From positions 1 to 64,000 of the forward strand of contig JACRAY010000027.1 of NCBI GenBank assembly GCA_016213325.1: a DNA stretch of 64,000 nt, written 5' to 3'. The DNA is from Burkholderiales bacterium (GTDB lineage: Bacteria; Pseudomonadota; Gammaproteobacteria; Burkholderiales; Burkholderiaceae_C). A program made the position numbers and the translations under genes. The notes under the pieces are model-generated. The model saw only the letters and a program-made list of their open reading frames with translations, was not told the DNA's origin and ran no database searches. Shown piece by piece: positions 19,987-28,482 of the stretch. Numbering within the stretch: the first letter of the stretch is position 1; each line of letters starts with the position of its first letter.

Positions 19987-21993
19987 TTGGCGGCTTGGCT
20001 GCACCTGGACTGGGTGCTGCTGGTGGTGTGCGCATGGCTGGCGACGGGGCTGGCGGGCCTGGCTGCGCTGCGCCGGTTCGCTCTGGTGTCGCATCTCCTG
20101 TTCCCCCTGGGCGGCGCGCTCGGGCTGGTCCTGTCGGGGGTGGCGTTGCGCGCGCTGTTCGACACGCCCGAAACCGCGGTGCTGCCGCTGGGACTGCCGT
20201 TGCTGCCCTTCCACCTGCGGCTGGATGCACTGGCGGCTTTCTTCCTGATGGTGATCGGCGCAGTGGCCACCGGCGTTTCGGTGTTCGCCGCCGGCTACTT
20301 CCGCAAGGCCGAAGGCACGCCGCCGGGCCTGCTGTGCCTGGAGTACCACGTGTTCCTCGCCAGCATGGCGCTGGTGGTGCTGGCCGACGACGCCTACGTG
20401 TTCATGGTGATGTGGGAGACGATGGCCCTGTCGTCGTACTTCCTCGTCACCGCCAACCACCGCGTGCCCGAGGTGCGGCGCGCCGGGTACCTGTACCTGC
20501 TGATGGCCCACGTGGGCGCCATCGCCATCCTGCTGTGCTTCGGCGTGCTGCAGGCGGGCACCGGCGACTACACGTTCGCCAACATGCGGCAGCAGCAGCT
20601 GGCGCCGTTCTGGGCGTCCGCCGCGTTCCTGCTGGCGCTGTTCGGCTTCGGCACCAAGGCCGGCATGCTGCCGCTGCACGTATGGCTGCCCGAGGCGCAT
20701 CCGGCCGCCCCGTCGCCGGTGTCGGCGCTGATGAGCGCGGTGATGCTGAAGACTGCCCTGTACGGCCTGCTGCGGGTGTCGTTCGACCTGCTGCAAGTCC
20801 AGGTGTGGTGGTGGGGCGCCTTGCTGCTCGGGGTGGGGCTCGCGACCGCGCTGTACGGCGTGGTGTTCGCCGCGGTGCAGGTCGACATGAAGCGGCTGCT
20901 CGCCTATTCGTCCATCGAGAACATCGGCCTGCTGCTCGCGGCCATCGGGCTGGCGATCGTGTTCTCGGCCTACCGCATGCAGGCGCTGGCGGCCCTGGCG
21001 CTGACGGCGGCGCTGTACCACGTGGCGAGCCATGCCTTCTTCAAGAGCCTGCTGTTCCTGGCCACCGGCTGCGTGCTGCATGCGACGGGCGAGCGCAACC
21101 TGGGCAAGCTGGGCGGCCTGATCCGCACCATGCCGTGGCTGGCGTGGGTGACGCTGCTGGGCGTGCTGGCCAGTGCCGGCCTGCCGCCGCTGGGCGGCTT
21201 TGTCGCCGAGTGGCTGCTGCTGCAAAGCTTCCTGTTCACGCCGGGCCTGCCCGATCAGCTGCTCAACATGCTGGTGCCGGTCGCCACCGCCGTCATCGCG
21301 CTGGTGGCTGCGCTGGCCGGCTACACCATGGTCAAGTTCTATGGCGTGATCTTCCTCGGCACGCCGCGCGAAGCACGCCTGGCCGAGGCGCACGACGCCG
21401 GCTGGTGGGAGCGCCTGGGCATGCTGTGGCTGGTGGCCGGCTGCGTGGCCCTGGGGCTCGCGCCGGTGCAGTTCATCCAGTTGATCGACCCGGTGACCCG
21501 CATGCTGGCGGGCGACGGCCTGGGCGCGACGGTGGCTGCGAACGGCTGGCTGCTGGCGCCCACCAGCGTGGCGCGCGCCAGCTACGGGCCGGTGATCTTC
21601 CTGCTGGGCGCCGCAGCCGGGTTTGCGTTGGCGTTCGTGCTGGTGCGGCTGCTGTATCACGGCCGCGTGCGGCGGTCCGCGCCATGGGACTGCGGCTATC
21701 CGTGGCAGACGGCCCGCATGCAGGACACGGCCGAAGGCTTCGGCCAGCCGATCCGCCAGATCTTCGAGCCCTTCTTCGCGCTGAAGCGAGAGTTGCCCAC
21801 GCCGTTCGACGCGAAGCCGCGTTACCAGGTGGTGGTGGGCGATCGCTTGTGGGAATGGCTCTACCTTCCCGTGGCAACGGCCACGGACCGCATCGCGCGC
21901 GTGATGGGCCTGCTGCAGCAGGGGCGGATCTCCGTTTACCTGCTCTACAGCTTTCTCACGCTGACGGGCACCCTCTTGCTGGTGCGGTCATGA
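19987..21993 (+). CDS. hyfB: Complex I/hydrogenase-4-like antiporter subunit HyfB (Ehr complex)
   Basis: The 668-residue polytopic protein is a NuoL/MrpA-like proton channel subunit with the central conserved helix pattern LFGFGTKAGMLPLHVWLPEAHPAAPSPVSALMS (key Lys and His in the discontinuous helices) and a Glu in VMWETMALSSYF. It begins with a TTG codon 7 bp after GAGAGGAG; no better start exists in frame. It is the first gene of a six-gene operon and overlaps the next by ATGA. It would translocate ions across the inner membrane, driven by the peripheral subunits. Confidence 0.9.
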   Translation: MAAWLHLDWVLLVVCAWLATGLAGLAALRRFALVSHLLFPLGGALGLVLSGVALRALFDTPETAVLPLGLPLLPFHLRLDALAAFFLMVIGAVATGVSVFAAGYFRKAEGTPPGLLCLEYHVFLASMALVVLADDAYVFMVMWETMALSSYFLVTANHRVPEVRRAGYLYLLMAHVGAIAILLCFGVLQAGTGDYTFANMRQQQLAPFWASAAFLLALFGFGTKAGMLPLHVWLPEAHPAAPSPVSALMSAVMLKTALYGLLRVSFDLLQVQVWWWGALLLGVGLATALYGVVFAAVQVDMKRLLAYSSIENIGLLLAAIGLAIVFSAYRMQALAALALTAALYHVASHAFFKSLLFLATGCVLHATGERNLGKLGGLIRTMPWLAWVTLLGVLASAGLPPLGGFVAEWLLLQSFLFTPGLPDQLLNMLVPVATAVIALVAALAGYTMVKFYGVIFLGTPREARLAEAHDAGWWERLGMLWLVAGCVALGLAPVQFIQLIDPVTRMLAGDGLGATVAANGWLLAPTSVARASYGPVIFLLGAAAGFALAFVLVRLLYHGRVRRSAPWDCGYPWQTARMQDTAEGFGQPIRQIFEPFFALKRELPTPFDAKPRYQVVVGDRLWEWLYLPVATATDRIARVMGLLQQGRISVYLLYSFLTLTGTLLLVRS

Positions 21994-22943
21994 CGGCACT
22001 GGGCACACTGTCCCAGGTGCTCGCGATCGTCGCTGCGCTGGCGCTGGCGCCGTTGCTGACCGGTTGGGTCAACATGTGCCGCGCGTGGTTGCAGAACCGC
22101 TCGGCCCCCAGCCTGTGGCTGCCGTTTCGCACGCTGCACAAGCTGTTCCACAAGGACTCCGTGGTGGCCACCCACGCGTCGCCGCTGTTTCGCGCCGTTC
22201 CTTACGCGGTGTTCGGCTGCATGGCGCTCGCCGGTGCCATCGTGCCGACGCTGTCGACCGAACTGCCGCTGGCGCCCGCCGCCGACGCCATCGCGCTGGT
22301 CGGCCTGTTCGCGCTGGCGCGCGTCTTCCTGTCGCTGGCCGCCATGGACATCGGCACGGCATTCGGCTCGCTCGGCGCACGGCGCGAGATGCTGATCGGC
22401 TTCCTGGCCGAGCCGGCGCTGCTGATGGTGCTGTTCTCCGCGTCGCTGATCTCGCAGTCGACATCGCTCACCACCATCGTCGAGACGCTCGGTCACCGCG
22501 AACTGGCGATCTACCCCGCCCTGGCGTTCTCCGCCGTGGCCTTCTTGATGGTGTCGCTGGCCGAGAACGCGCGCGTGCCGGTCGACAACCCGGCCACGCA
22601 CCTGGAGCTGACGATGATCCACGAGGCGCTGATCCTCGAGTACTCGGGCCGGCACCTGGCGCTGATCGAATGGGCGGCCAGCCTCAAGCTGTTCGTGTAT
22701 TCGTGCATCGGGCTGGCGCTGTTCATGCCGTGGGGCGTGGCCGAGGCGCAAGCGCCGCTGGAGCTGCTGCTGGCGCTGCCGGTGCTGGTTGCGAAGCTGG
22801 CGGTGGGCGGTGCGGGGCTTGCCGTGCTGGAGACGCTGAGCGCCAAGATGCGCATCTTCCGCGTGCCCGAGTTCCTGGCCTCGGCCTTCCTGCTGGCCGT
22901 GATCGGCATGCTGGTCCATCTCCTGCTGGCGGCTACTGCATGA
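21990..22943 (+). CDS. hyfC: NuoH/HycD-like membrane subunit HyfC (Ehr complex)
   Basis: The 317-residue subunit has eight predicted helices and the NuoH-type signatures: RSAPSLWLPFRTLHKLFHKDS near the N terminus, MDIGTAFGSLGARREMLIGFLAEPALL and SLAENARVPVDNPATHLELTMIHEA, including the acidic quinone-site loop. It connects the membrane arm to the peripheral HyfI/HyfG module. It overlaps hyfB by 4 bp. Confidence 0.92.
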   Translation: MTALGTLSQVLAIVAALALAPLLTGWVNMCRAWLQNRSAPSLWLPFRTLHKLFHKDSVVATHASPLFRAVPYAVFGCMALAGAIVPTLSTELPLAPAADAIALVGLFALARVFLSLAAMDIGTAFGSLGARREMLIGFLAEPALLMVLFSASLISQSTSLTTIVETLGHRELAIYPALAFSAVAFLMVSLAENARVPVDNPATHLELTMIHEALILEYSGRHLALIEWAASLKLFVYSCIGLALFMPWGVAEAQAPLELLLALPVLVAKLAVGGAGLAVLETLSAKMRIFRVPEFLASAFLLAVIGMLVHLLLAATA

Positions 22944-23001
22944 ACCGCCGGGCCGCCCCAAGGTTCATAGCCCCGCAGCGCGTAGCGCGGAGGGATGCCG
23001 A

Positions 23002-23661
23002 ATGAACCAGCTGCTGGCCCAGTTTGTCAACCTGCTCGGCGCCATCCTGCTGATGCTGGCCTTTGCCATGATCGCGCAGCGGCGCATGGTGACGCTGATC
23101 AACCTGTTCACGCTGCAGGGCGCGGCGCTGGTGGTGTCGACGCTGGCGGTCGGCTTCGCCACGGCACAGCCGCACCTGTACCTGTCGGCGCTGATCACGC
23201 TGGTGCTGAAGGTGGTGCTGATCCCGGTGCTGCTGCACCGGGTGATCAGGCGGCTCAAGATCACCCGGGAGGTGGAAACGCTCATCAACATCCCCACCAC
23301 CATGCTGATCGGCATCGGGGTGGTGATCTTCTCCTTCAACCTCGCCACGCCGATCGCGCAGCTGTCGGTGTCGCTTGCACGCGGCACCCTGGGCATCGCG
23401 CTCGCCTGTGTGCTGCTGTCGTTCCTGATGATGATCACGCGCGCCAAGGCGGTGCCGCAGGTGGTGGGGTTCCTGGCCATGGAGAACGGCCTGTTCTTCG
23501 CCGCCACGTCGGCCACCCACGGCATGCCGATGGTGGTGGAGCTAGGCATCGCGCTCGACGTGCTGGTCGGCGTGCTGATCCTCGGTGTGTTCATGTTCCA
23601 GATCCGCGAGCAGTTCGACAGCCTGGACATCCGCAATCTCGAGCGCTTGAAAGACGAATGA
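23002..23661 (+). CDS. hyfE: NuoK-like membrane subunit HyfE (Ehr complex)
   Basis: The 219-residue membrane protein with about six helices corresponds to hydrogenase-4 HyfE: the C-terminal half resembles NuoK, with a conserved Glu in FLAMENGLFF. A 58-bp gap with a short GC-rich repeat-like stretch separates it from hyfC. The stop TGA sits one base before the GTG of hyfF. Confidence 0.9.
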   Translation: MNQLLAQFVNLLGAILLMLAFAMIAQRRMVTLINLFTLQGAALVVSTLAVGFATAQPHLYLSALITLVLKVVLIPVLLHRVIRRLKITREVETLINIPTTMLIGIGVVIFSFNLATPIAQLSVSLARGTLGIALACVLLSFLMMITRAKAVPQVVGFLAMENGLFFAATSATHGMPMVVELGIALDVLVGVLILGVFMFQIREQFDSLDIRNLERLKDE

Positions 23662-23662
23662 A

Positions 23663-25117
23663 GTGCTGGCGCTGACCTTCTTGCTCGCCTGTCCCCTGGC
23701 CGGCGGCATCGTGCTCGCGCTGTGGGGCCACCGCACTTTCGCGCGCGACCTCAACGTCGCCTTCAGCCTCGCCACGTTCCTGGCGGCCTGCGCGCTGACG
23801 GCCGAGGTGGTGGCGAGCGGCCCGATGTTCGCGTGGGACCGCGAGTTCTTCATCGACCCGCTCAACGTCTTCCTGGTGGCCCTGACCACCTTTGTGGGGC
23901 TCACCACGTCGATCTTCTCGCGGCCCTACATGGAAGTGGAGCGCGAGCGCGGCAAGATGACGCCGGCGCGGCTGCGCCTGTACCACAGCATGTACCAGCT
24001 GTTCGGCTTTACCATGCTGCTCGCGCTGATGACCAACAACATGGGCATCCTGTGGGTGGCCATGGAGGCGGCGACGCTGACCACGGTGCTGCTGGTCAGC
24101 GTGTACCGCACCGCGGCCAGCCTGGAGGCCGCCTGGAAGTACTTCATCCTGTGCGGGGTCGGCATCGCGCAGGCGCTGTTCGGCACGGTGCTGCTGTACA
24201 TGGCGGCCGAGAAGGTGCTGGGCGCCGACGGCGGCGCGCTGCTGTGGACCAATCTCGATGCGGTGAAAGACCAGCTCGATCCCGCCGTGATGACGTTGGC
24301 CTTCGCCTTCCTGTTCGTCGGCTACGGCACCAAGGTGGGCCTGGTGCCGGTGCACAACTGGCTGCCCGATGCCCACGCGGAAGGCCCCACGCCGGTGTCG
24401 GCCGTGCTCTCGGGGCTGCTGCTGAACGTGGCGCTGTACGCGGTGCTGCGCTGCAAGGTGCTGGCCGACGGCGCGCTGCAGAACGGGCTGGCTGGCCGGC
24501 TGATGATGGGGTTCGGCATCGTCTCGGTGGTGGCGGCCGTGTTCTTCCTGTATCGCCAGCGCGACGTGAAGCGCATGTTCGCGTACTCGTCGATCGAGCA
24601 CATGGGCCTGATGACGTTCGCTTTCGGCATGGGCGGACCGGTCGCCAGCTTTGCCGGGCTGCTGCACATGACGGTGCATTCGCTGGTCAAGTCTGCGATC
24701 TTCTTTACGGTCGGCCATGCCACGCAGAAGGCCGGCACGCAGGTCATGGACGACATCCGCGGCCTGATCCGCGTGAACCCTACCGTCGGCTGGGGCCTGA
24801 TGCTCGGTTCGCTGGCGATCCTGGGCATGCCGCCTTTCGGCGTGTTCGCGAGCGAGTTCCTGATCCTCACCACGGCGATGCGCGAGCAGCCGTGGGCAAC
24901 GCCGCTGCTGCTGCTGGCGCTGGGCGTTGCGTTCGCATCGGTGTTCAGCCGCGTGCAGTCGATGGTGTTCGGCGAGACCAGCCTGAAGCCGTTGCCGCAC
25001 CCACCCGCGCTGGTCCCGGTGTTCGTGCACCTCGCGCTGGCGCTGATGCTCGGCCTGTACATCCCACCCTACCTCGACGCGTGGTACCGCGAGGCGGCCC
25101 GCATGCTCGGAGGCTAG
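23663..25117 (+). CDS. hyfF: NuoN/NuoM-like antiporter subunit HyfF (Ehr complex)
   Basis: The 484-residue protein is an Mrp-type antiporter-like subunit with VAMEAATLTTVLLVS (conserved Glu), GTKVGLVPVHNWLPDAHAEGPTPVSAVLSG (Lys/His helix) and FAYSSIEHMGLM. GTG is used as start directly after the hyfE stop. Together with HyfB it gives the complex two antiporter-like modules. No HyfD is present between. Confidence 0.92.
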   Translation: MLALTFLLACPLAGGIVLALWGHRTFARDLNVAFSLATFLAACALTAEVVASGPMFAWDREFFIDPLNVFLVALTTFVGLTTSIFSRPYMEVERERGKMTPARLRLYHSMYQLFGFTMLLALMTNNMGILWVAMEAATLTTVLLVSVYRTAASLEAAWKYFILCGVGIAQALFGTVLLYMAAEKVLGADGGALLWTNLDAVKDQLDPAVMTLAFAFLFVGYGTKVGLVPVHNWLPDAHAEGPTPVSAVLSGLLLNVALYAVLRCKVLADGALQNGLAGRLMMGFGIVSVVAAVFFLYRQRDVKRMFAYSSIEHMGLMTFAFGMGGPVASFAGLLHMTVHSLVKSAIFFTVGHATQKAGTQVMDDIRGLIRVNPTVGWGLMLGSLAILGMPPFGVFASEFLILTTAMREQPWATPLLLLALGVAFASVFSRVQSMVFGETSLKPLPHPPALVPVFVHLALALMLGLYIPPYLDAWYREAARMLGG

Positions 25118-25119
25118 CC

Positions 25120-26631
25120 GTGCCGATGCGATCGCTGGACCTTGACCTGCAGCGGCTGCCCGGACCGCTGCCGGTGCTGCACGCCCGGGTGGACACCGGC
25201 CGCTGGCACGGCGCGGCGCGCGCGGCGGCCGAGGCGGGCGGGCGGCTGGTGGCGATGTGGGCGAGCGCCGGGTCCATATCGGCTGCCTACGGTACGTCGC
25301 AGGCGCTGATCTGGGTCGAGTTGCCCGTGGCCGGCCATGGTTACCCGGACCTGTCGCGCTTTTTCCCGTGTGCCGCGCGCATGCAGCGAGCGGCGGCCGA
25401 CCTGTGGGGCGTGCGCGCCGACGGCTTCGAAGACCGGCGGCCCTGGCTGAACCACGGCGCTTGGCCGGCAAACCACCATCCCCTGCGCGATCCCGATGCG
25501 CCGACGCCGCAGCCGCAGCAGGACTACCCTTTCGTGCGGGTGGAAGGCGACGGCGTGCACGAGATCCCGGTGGGGCCGGTGCACGCGGGCATCATCGAGC
25601 CGGGCCACTTCCGGTTTTCGGTGGTGGGCGAGAAGGTGCTGCGGCTGGAGCAGCGCCTGGGCTACGTGCACAAGGGCATCTCGCAGCGGTTCCGGTCGAT
25701 GGCGCCGCTGGAAGGCCATCGCCTGGCGGGGCGAGTGTCGGGCGACTCCACCGTGGCTTTCGCGTGGGCCTACTGCATGGCATTGGAGTCGGCTGCCGCG
25801 TGCGACGTGCCGGCGCGCGCGCAGTGGCTGCGCGCGCTGATGATGGAGCGCGAGCGGGTGGCCAACCATCTCGGCGACCTGGGGGCGCTCGGCAACGACG
25901 CCGCGCTGGCCTTCGGGCTCGCGCAGTTCTCCCGGCTGCGCGAGGACTGGCAGCGGCTGTCGCACGAGGCATTCGGGCACCGCTTCATGATGGATCGCGT
26001 GGTGCCGGGCGGGGTCGCGTGCGACATGGACGCGGCGATGGCTACGCGGATGGCCAGCCAGTGCGAGCAGTTGGAAGACGAGGTGCGCACGCTGGCCGCC
26101 GTCTACGAGGCCCATGCGGGCTTGCAGGACCGCTTTGCGGGCACCGGTACGGTGACGCCGGCCCTGGCGCGGCAACTGGGGCTGGCAGGGCTGGCGGGGC
26201 GCGCGAGCGGACAGGCCAACGATTTGCGCTGCGACCTGAGGTGGCCGCCGTACGACGAACTCGCCGTCGTGAAGGCGGGTGATACGGCAGGGGATGTGGC
26301 TGCGCGCGTGTCGGTGCGGTTCCATGAAGTGTCGGAGTCGCTGCGGTTGATTCGCGAGATCGCAGCGCGCCTGCCCGCGGGTGACGTGCGCTGCGATGTG
26401 ACGCTGCCCTCGGCGCGTGCTACGGGTATCGGCTGGGTCGAAGGCTGGCGCGGCGAGGTGCTGGTGGCGCTGCGGCTGGGTGGCGACGGCCGGGTCGAGG
26501 ACTGCCACTGCCACGATCCTTCCTGGCAGAACTGGCCCGTGCTGGAGCATGCGGTGATCGGCAACATCGTCCCGGACTTCCCGCTGATCAACAAGTCATT
26601 CAACCTCAGTTATTCAGGGCACGATCTCTGA
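25120..26631 (+). CDS. hyfG: HyfG/HycE-like fused 30/49-kDa subunit without NiFe ligands
   Basis: The 503-residue protein fuses a NuoC-like N-terminal domain (about 1-150, ending WLNHGAWPANHHPLRDP) to a NuoD/HycE-like catalytic domain (EIPVGPVHAGIIEPGHFRF, YVHKGISQRF, MERERVANHLGDLG). The two CxxC pairs that hold the NiFe centre in HycE are absent: where HycE has RxCGxC this protein reads GDSTVAFAWAYCMALE, and the C-terminal DPCxxC region reads DPSWQNW. It therefore cannot be a normal hydrogenase. GTG at 25120 is chosen for its GGAGG spacing of 7 bp; the ATG two codons later is an alternative. Confidence 0.9.
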   Translation: MPMRSLDLDLQRLPGPLPVLHARVDTGRWHGAARAAAEAGGRLVAMWASAGSISAAYGTSQALIWVELPVAGHGYPDLSRFFPCAARMQRAAADLWGVRADGFEDRRPWLNHGAWPANHHPLRDPDAPTPQPQQDYPFVRVEGDGVHEIPVGPVHAGIIEPGHFRFSVVGEKVLRLEQRLGYVHKGISQRFRSMAPLEGHRLAGRVSGDSTVAFAWAYCMALESAAACDVPARAQWLRALMMERERVANHLGDLGALGNDAALAFGLAQFSRLREDWQRLSHEAFGHRFMMDRVVPGGVACDMDAAMATRMASQCEQLEDEVRTLAAVYEAHAGLQDRFAGTGTVTPALARQLGLAGLAGRASGQANDLRCDLRWPPYDELAVVKAGDTAGDVAARVSVRFHEVSESLRLIREIAARLPAGDVRCDVTLPSARATGIGWVEGWRGEVLVALRLGGDGRVEDCHCHDPSWQNWPVLEHAVIGNIVPDFPLINKSFNLSYSGHDL

Positions 26632-26633
26632 CC

Positions 26634-27137
26634 ATGTGGAAGCTCTTGCGCCAGGTCGCCCGCACGGGCATCGCCACCGAGCCGCTGGCCCGCGGCCCTG
26701 CGTTGGATGCCGAGGTCGAGCGCATCCAGCGCGAGATCCTGGCCATCGTCGGGCAGGCGCTGGCGATCCGGCAGGTCGATGCCGGCTCGTGCAACGGCTG
26801 CGAGCTGGAGATCCACGCCCTGAACAACCCCTACTACAACATCGAAGGCTTGGGCATCCGCTTCGTGGCGAGCCCGCGGCATGCGGACATGCTGCTGGTG
26901 ACGGGGCCGGTCAGCCGCAACATGGAGGTGGCGTTGCGGCGCACCTACGAGGCCACGCCCGAGCCGCGGCTGGTGGTGGCGGTGGGCGACTGCGGGTGCA
27001 CCGGGGGGATCTTCGGCGAGAGTTATGCGAGCTGCGGGCGGGTGGGGAATGTGATTCCCGTAGATGTGGCCGTGGCGGGGTGTCCGCCGGCGCCGATCGA
27101 CATCCTGCTTGGCATCTTCGCGGCCGTGCGGCGCTAG
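26634..27137 (+). CDS. hyfI: NuoB/HycG-like iron-sulfur subunit HyfI (Ehr complex)
   Basis: The 167-residue peripheral subunit carries the four Cys positions of the N2-type [4Fe-4S] cluster (CNGCE near residue 48, one Cys in VGDCGCTGG, and AGCPPAP). It retains electron-transfer capability even though the partner HyfG lacks NiFe ligands. Two base pairs separate it from hyfG. Just after its stop codon the DNA changes to an IS110 remnant, so the 3' end of the operon may be truncated; no HyfH-like ferredoxin or Hyp maturation genes follow. Confidence 0.92.
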   Translation: MWKLLRQVARTGIATEPLARGPALDAEVERIQREILAIVGQALAIRQVDAGSCNGCELEIHALNNPYYNIEGLGIRFVASPRHADMLLVTGPVSRNMEVALRRTYEATPEPRLVVAVGDCGCTGGIFGESYASCGRVGNVIPVDVAVAGCPPAPIDILLGIFAAVRR

Positions 27138-27144
27138 ACTTCCC

Positions 27145-27487
27145 CGATTACGCACCTGGCGGGCCAGCTTGATCGCATCGCGCCGGCCGCCCTTGACACG
27201 ATCGCCGGTGGCAGGGGCGATCAGCGATGGCGCCACCATCTCCCAGTGCCAGCCCAGCGCGGCGAAGTGGCGTGCCAGCGCAAAGCCGCAGGGACCTTCT
27301 TCGTAGGCGATGTGCAGGCGCTTGCCGCGGCTCGCCTGGCGGCGCAGCGCTTTGGTCACCGCCTCGCAACCGCCGGCCACCGCCCCCAGACGCAGCACCG
27401 CGGACCCGCGGGGCGCTTCGTACAGCGCGACGTCGATACTTTCCTACTGCACGTCCAGACCGGCTACAAAGTGCTAGATTTGCTCAT
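27145..27487 (-). pseudogene. IS110-family transposase N-terminal remnant (copy 1)
   Basis: On the minus strand, MSKSST starting at 27487 shifts frame by one base into a sequence reading FVAGLDVQ-stop-ESIDVALYEAPRG and then LHIAYEEGPCGFALARHF and GDRVKGGRRDAIKLARQ. This is the N-terminal RuvC-like (DEDD) domain of IS110-type transposases with a frameshift, an in-frame stop in place of the usual Lys of DVHK, and everything after about residue 115 missing. It abuts the hyfI stop codon. The element is dead. Confidence 0.85.
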
Positions 27488-27603
27488 GGCTCGCTCCGTG
27501 ACATTGATGCGGACCCCTCTACACGCGCTTGTGGCTCGGCAAGGCTTCTGGCGCGCAATCCACGATAGTCGCCGAGACGAGCCACCTCAAGTCAGCCTCT
27601 TGT
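27465..27603. repeat. IS110 left-end repeat, copy 1
   Basis: About 140 bp here match 31366-31517 in the same orientation. Shared blocks include ACAAAGTGCTAGATTTGC, GACATTG-TGCGGACC, GCGCAA-CCACG-TAGTC, GCCACCT and CTTGTCT, separated by diverged stretches. It comprises the transposase start and its 5' non-coding end. The same end lies in front of the genes at 27617 and 31569, so it may provide outward transcription. Confidence 0.7.
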
Positions 27604-27616
27604 CTGAGACTCATTC

Positions 27617-28378
27617 ATGGACCGAACCCCTTATCAACTTCCCTTCGGCAGAGACCGGGTCCCAGCATGGCGATGCCCAGTTTGCGAAATCGGCCATCTC
27701 ACGCTTGATCAAAAGGCACTCCTCGTGCGCGAAACGACCCCGAGTCGAAAGGACCGCAAGCATCCAGATTGGGAGCCAGATTGGATTCGGTACGTTTTCG
27801 CCTGCACATTCGTATGTAGCAATGCTTCGTGTAAAGAGCCGATCGCTTGCTCGGGGTACGGAGCTGTGGACATCGTGGAGTATGAAGACGACGATCACGG
27901 ATGGATTCAGGCAGGCGAGGACCGATTCACCCCACAGTACTTTAGCCCTTCGCTGATTCTGATGGACATTCCGGGCAAATGCCCTGCAACCGCACGCATT
28001 CACTTTGAAGAGTCCTTCGCACTGTTCTTTGCCGACCCGGGCGCAGCGCTCAATTCGGCGCGAGCAGGCTTGGAAGCCGTGCTCACCCATCTTGGCATTA
28101 AGCGATTCATAGTTTCGAAAGGAAAGAGAAGGCCGTTGAGTCTGCATCAGAGAATTCTGATGCTTCCTCCGAAATTCAGCTCGTTGGCCGACTTGTTGCT
28201 CGCTGCCAAGTGGCTGGGGAATGCCGGGAGTCATGATGGAACTTCCCCGACCCAAGCAGACGTTCGTGTCATGTATGACCTCCTCGAGCACGTCCTTTCC
28301 GAGATCTATGAAGGCAAGACAAAGAAACTGAAGGCAATTGCCAAGAAGGTGATAAGAAAGAAGGGCCCCGTCAAGTGA
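27617..28378 (+). CDS. DUF4145-domain protein
   Basis: The 253-residue protein starts with a zinc-binding-like pair (CPVC) and further cysteines near residues 65-75, and ends in a DUF4145 helical domain (ALNSARAGLEAVLTHLGI, SLHQRILML, LLLAAKWLGNAGSHDG). DUF4145 proteins are frequent in accessory islands, often near restriction-modification and other defence genes, with no proven activity. GC and codon use are clearly lower than in the flanking chromosome. An attC-like site follows the stop codon, consistent with a gene cassette. Function unknown. Confidence 0.75.
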   Translation: MDRTPYQLPFGRDRVPAWRCPVCEIGHLTLDQKALLVRETTPSRKDRKHPDWEPDWIRYVFACTFVCSNASCKEPIACSGYGAVDIVEYEDDDHGWIQAGEDRFTPQYFSPSLILMDIPGKCPATARIHFEESFALFFADPGAALNSARAGLEAVLTHLGIKRFIVSKGKRRPLSLHQRILMLPPKFSSLADLLLAAKWLGNAGSHDGTSPTQADVRVMYDLLEHVLSEIYEGKTKKLKAIAKKVIRKKGPVK

Positions 28379-28394
28379 AGAGGGTGGCGTTGAG

Positions 28395-28480
28395 GTCTAG
28401 CAGGTCGTTCGACACAAGACGACCAAAGGCATCCGCCACTTCGCTCCCGGTTGTGCGCCAGTCAACTTCAACATTAGAGC
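28395..28480 (+). other. attC-like integron recombination site 1
   Basis: The left end has GTCTAGC, one base off the RYYYAAC consensus, followed by AGG and TCGTTCGAC as in beta/gammaproteobacterial attC sites. ACACAA and TTGTG can form a central stem, and the right end reads GTCAACTTCAACATTAGAGC, matching the L'/R' layout with one change in the GTT triplet. It begins 16 bp after one stop codon and ends 2 bp before the next ATG, the expected place in a cassette array. No integrase gene is in the window. Confidence 0.55.
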
Positions 28481-28482
28481 TC

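Noticed and set aside
22944..23001. GC-rich repeat-like stretch between hyfC and hyfE as a regulatory element
   Set aside because: Only a short AGCGCG/CGCG-type palindrome is visible and no clear structure or consensus supports a specific function.
19987..27137. Annotation as an active NiFe hydrogenase-4 or formate hydrogenlyase
   Set aside because: Both CxxC ligand pairs are missing from the large subunit and no maturation genes are nearby; the formate dehydrogenase is 26 kb away in a separate operon.
27145..27487. Functional IS110 transposase
   Set aside because: Frameshift, internal stop and loss of the C-terminal half; no catalytic domain remains.
28375..28482. GTG start overlapping the DUF4145 stop as the start of the Ymh gene
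   Set aside because: The extra 36 codons are the attC-like site translated and resemble nothing in the family; the ATG directly after the site is better.
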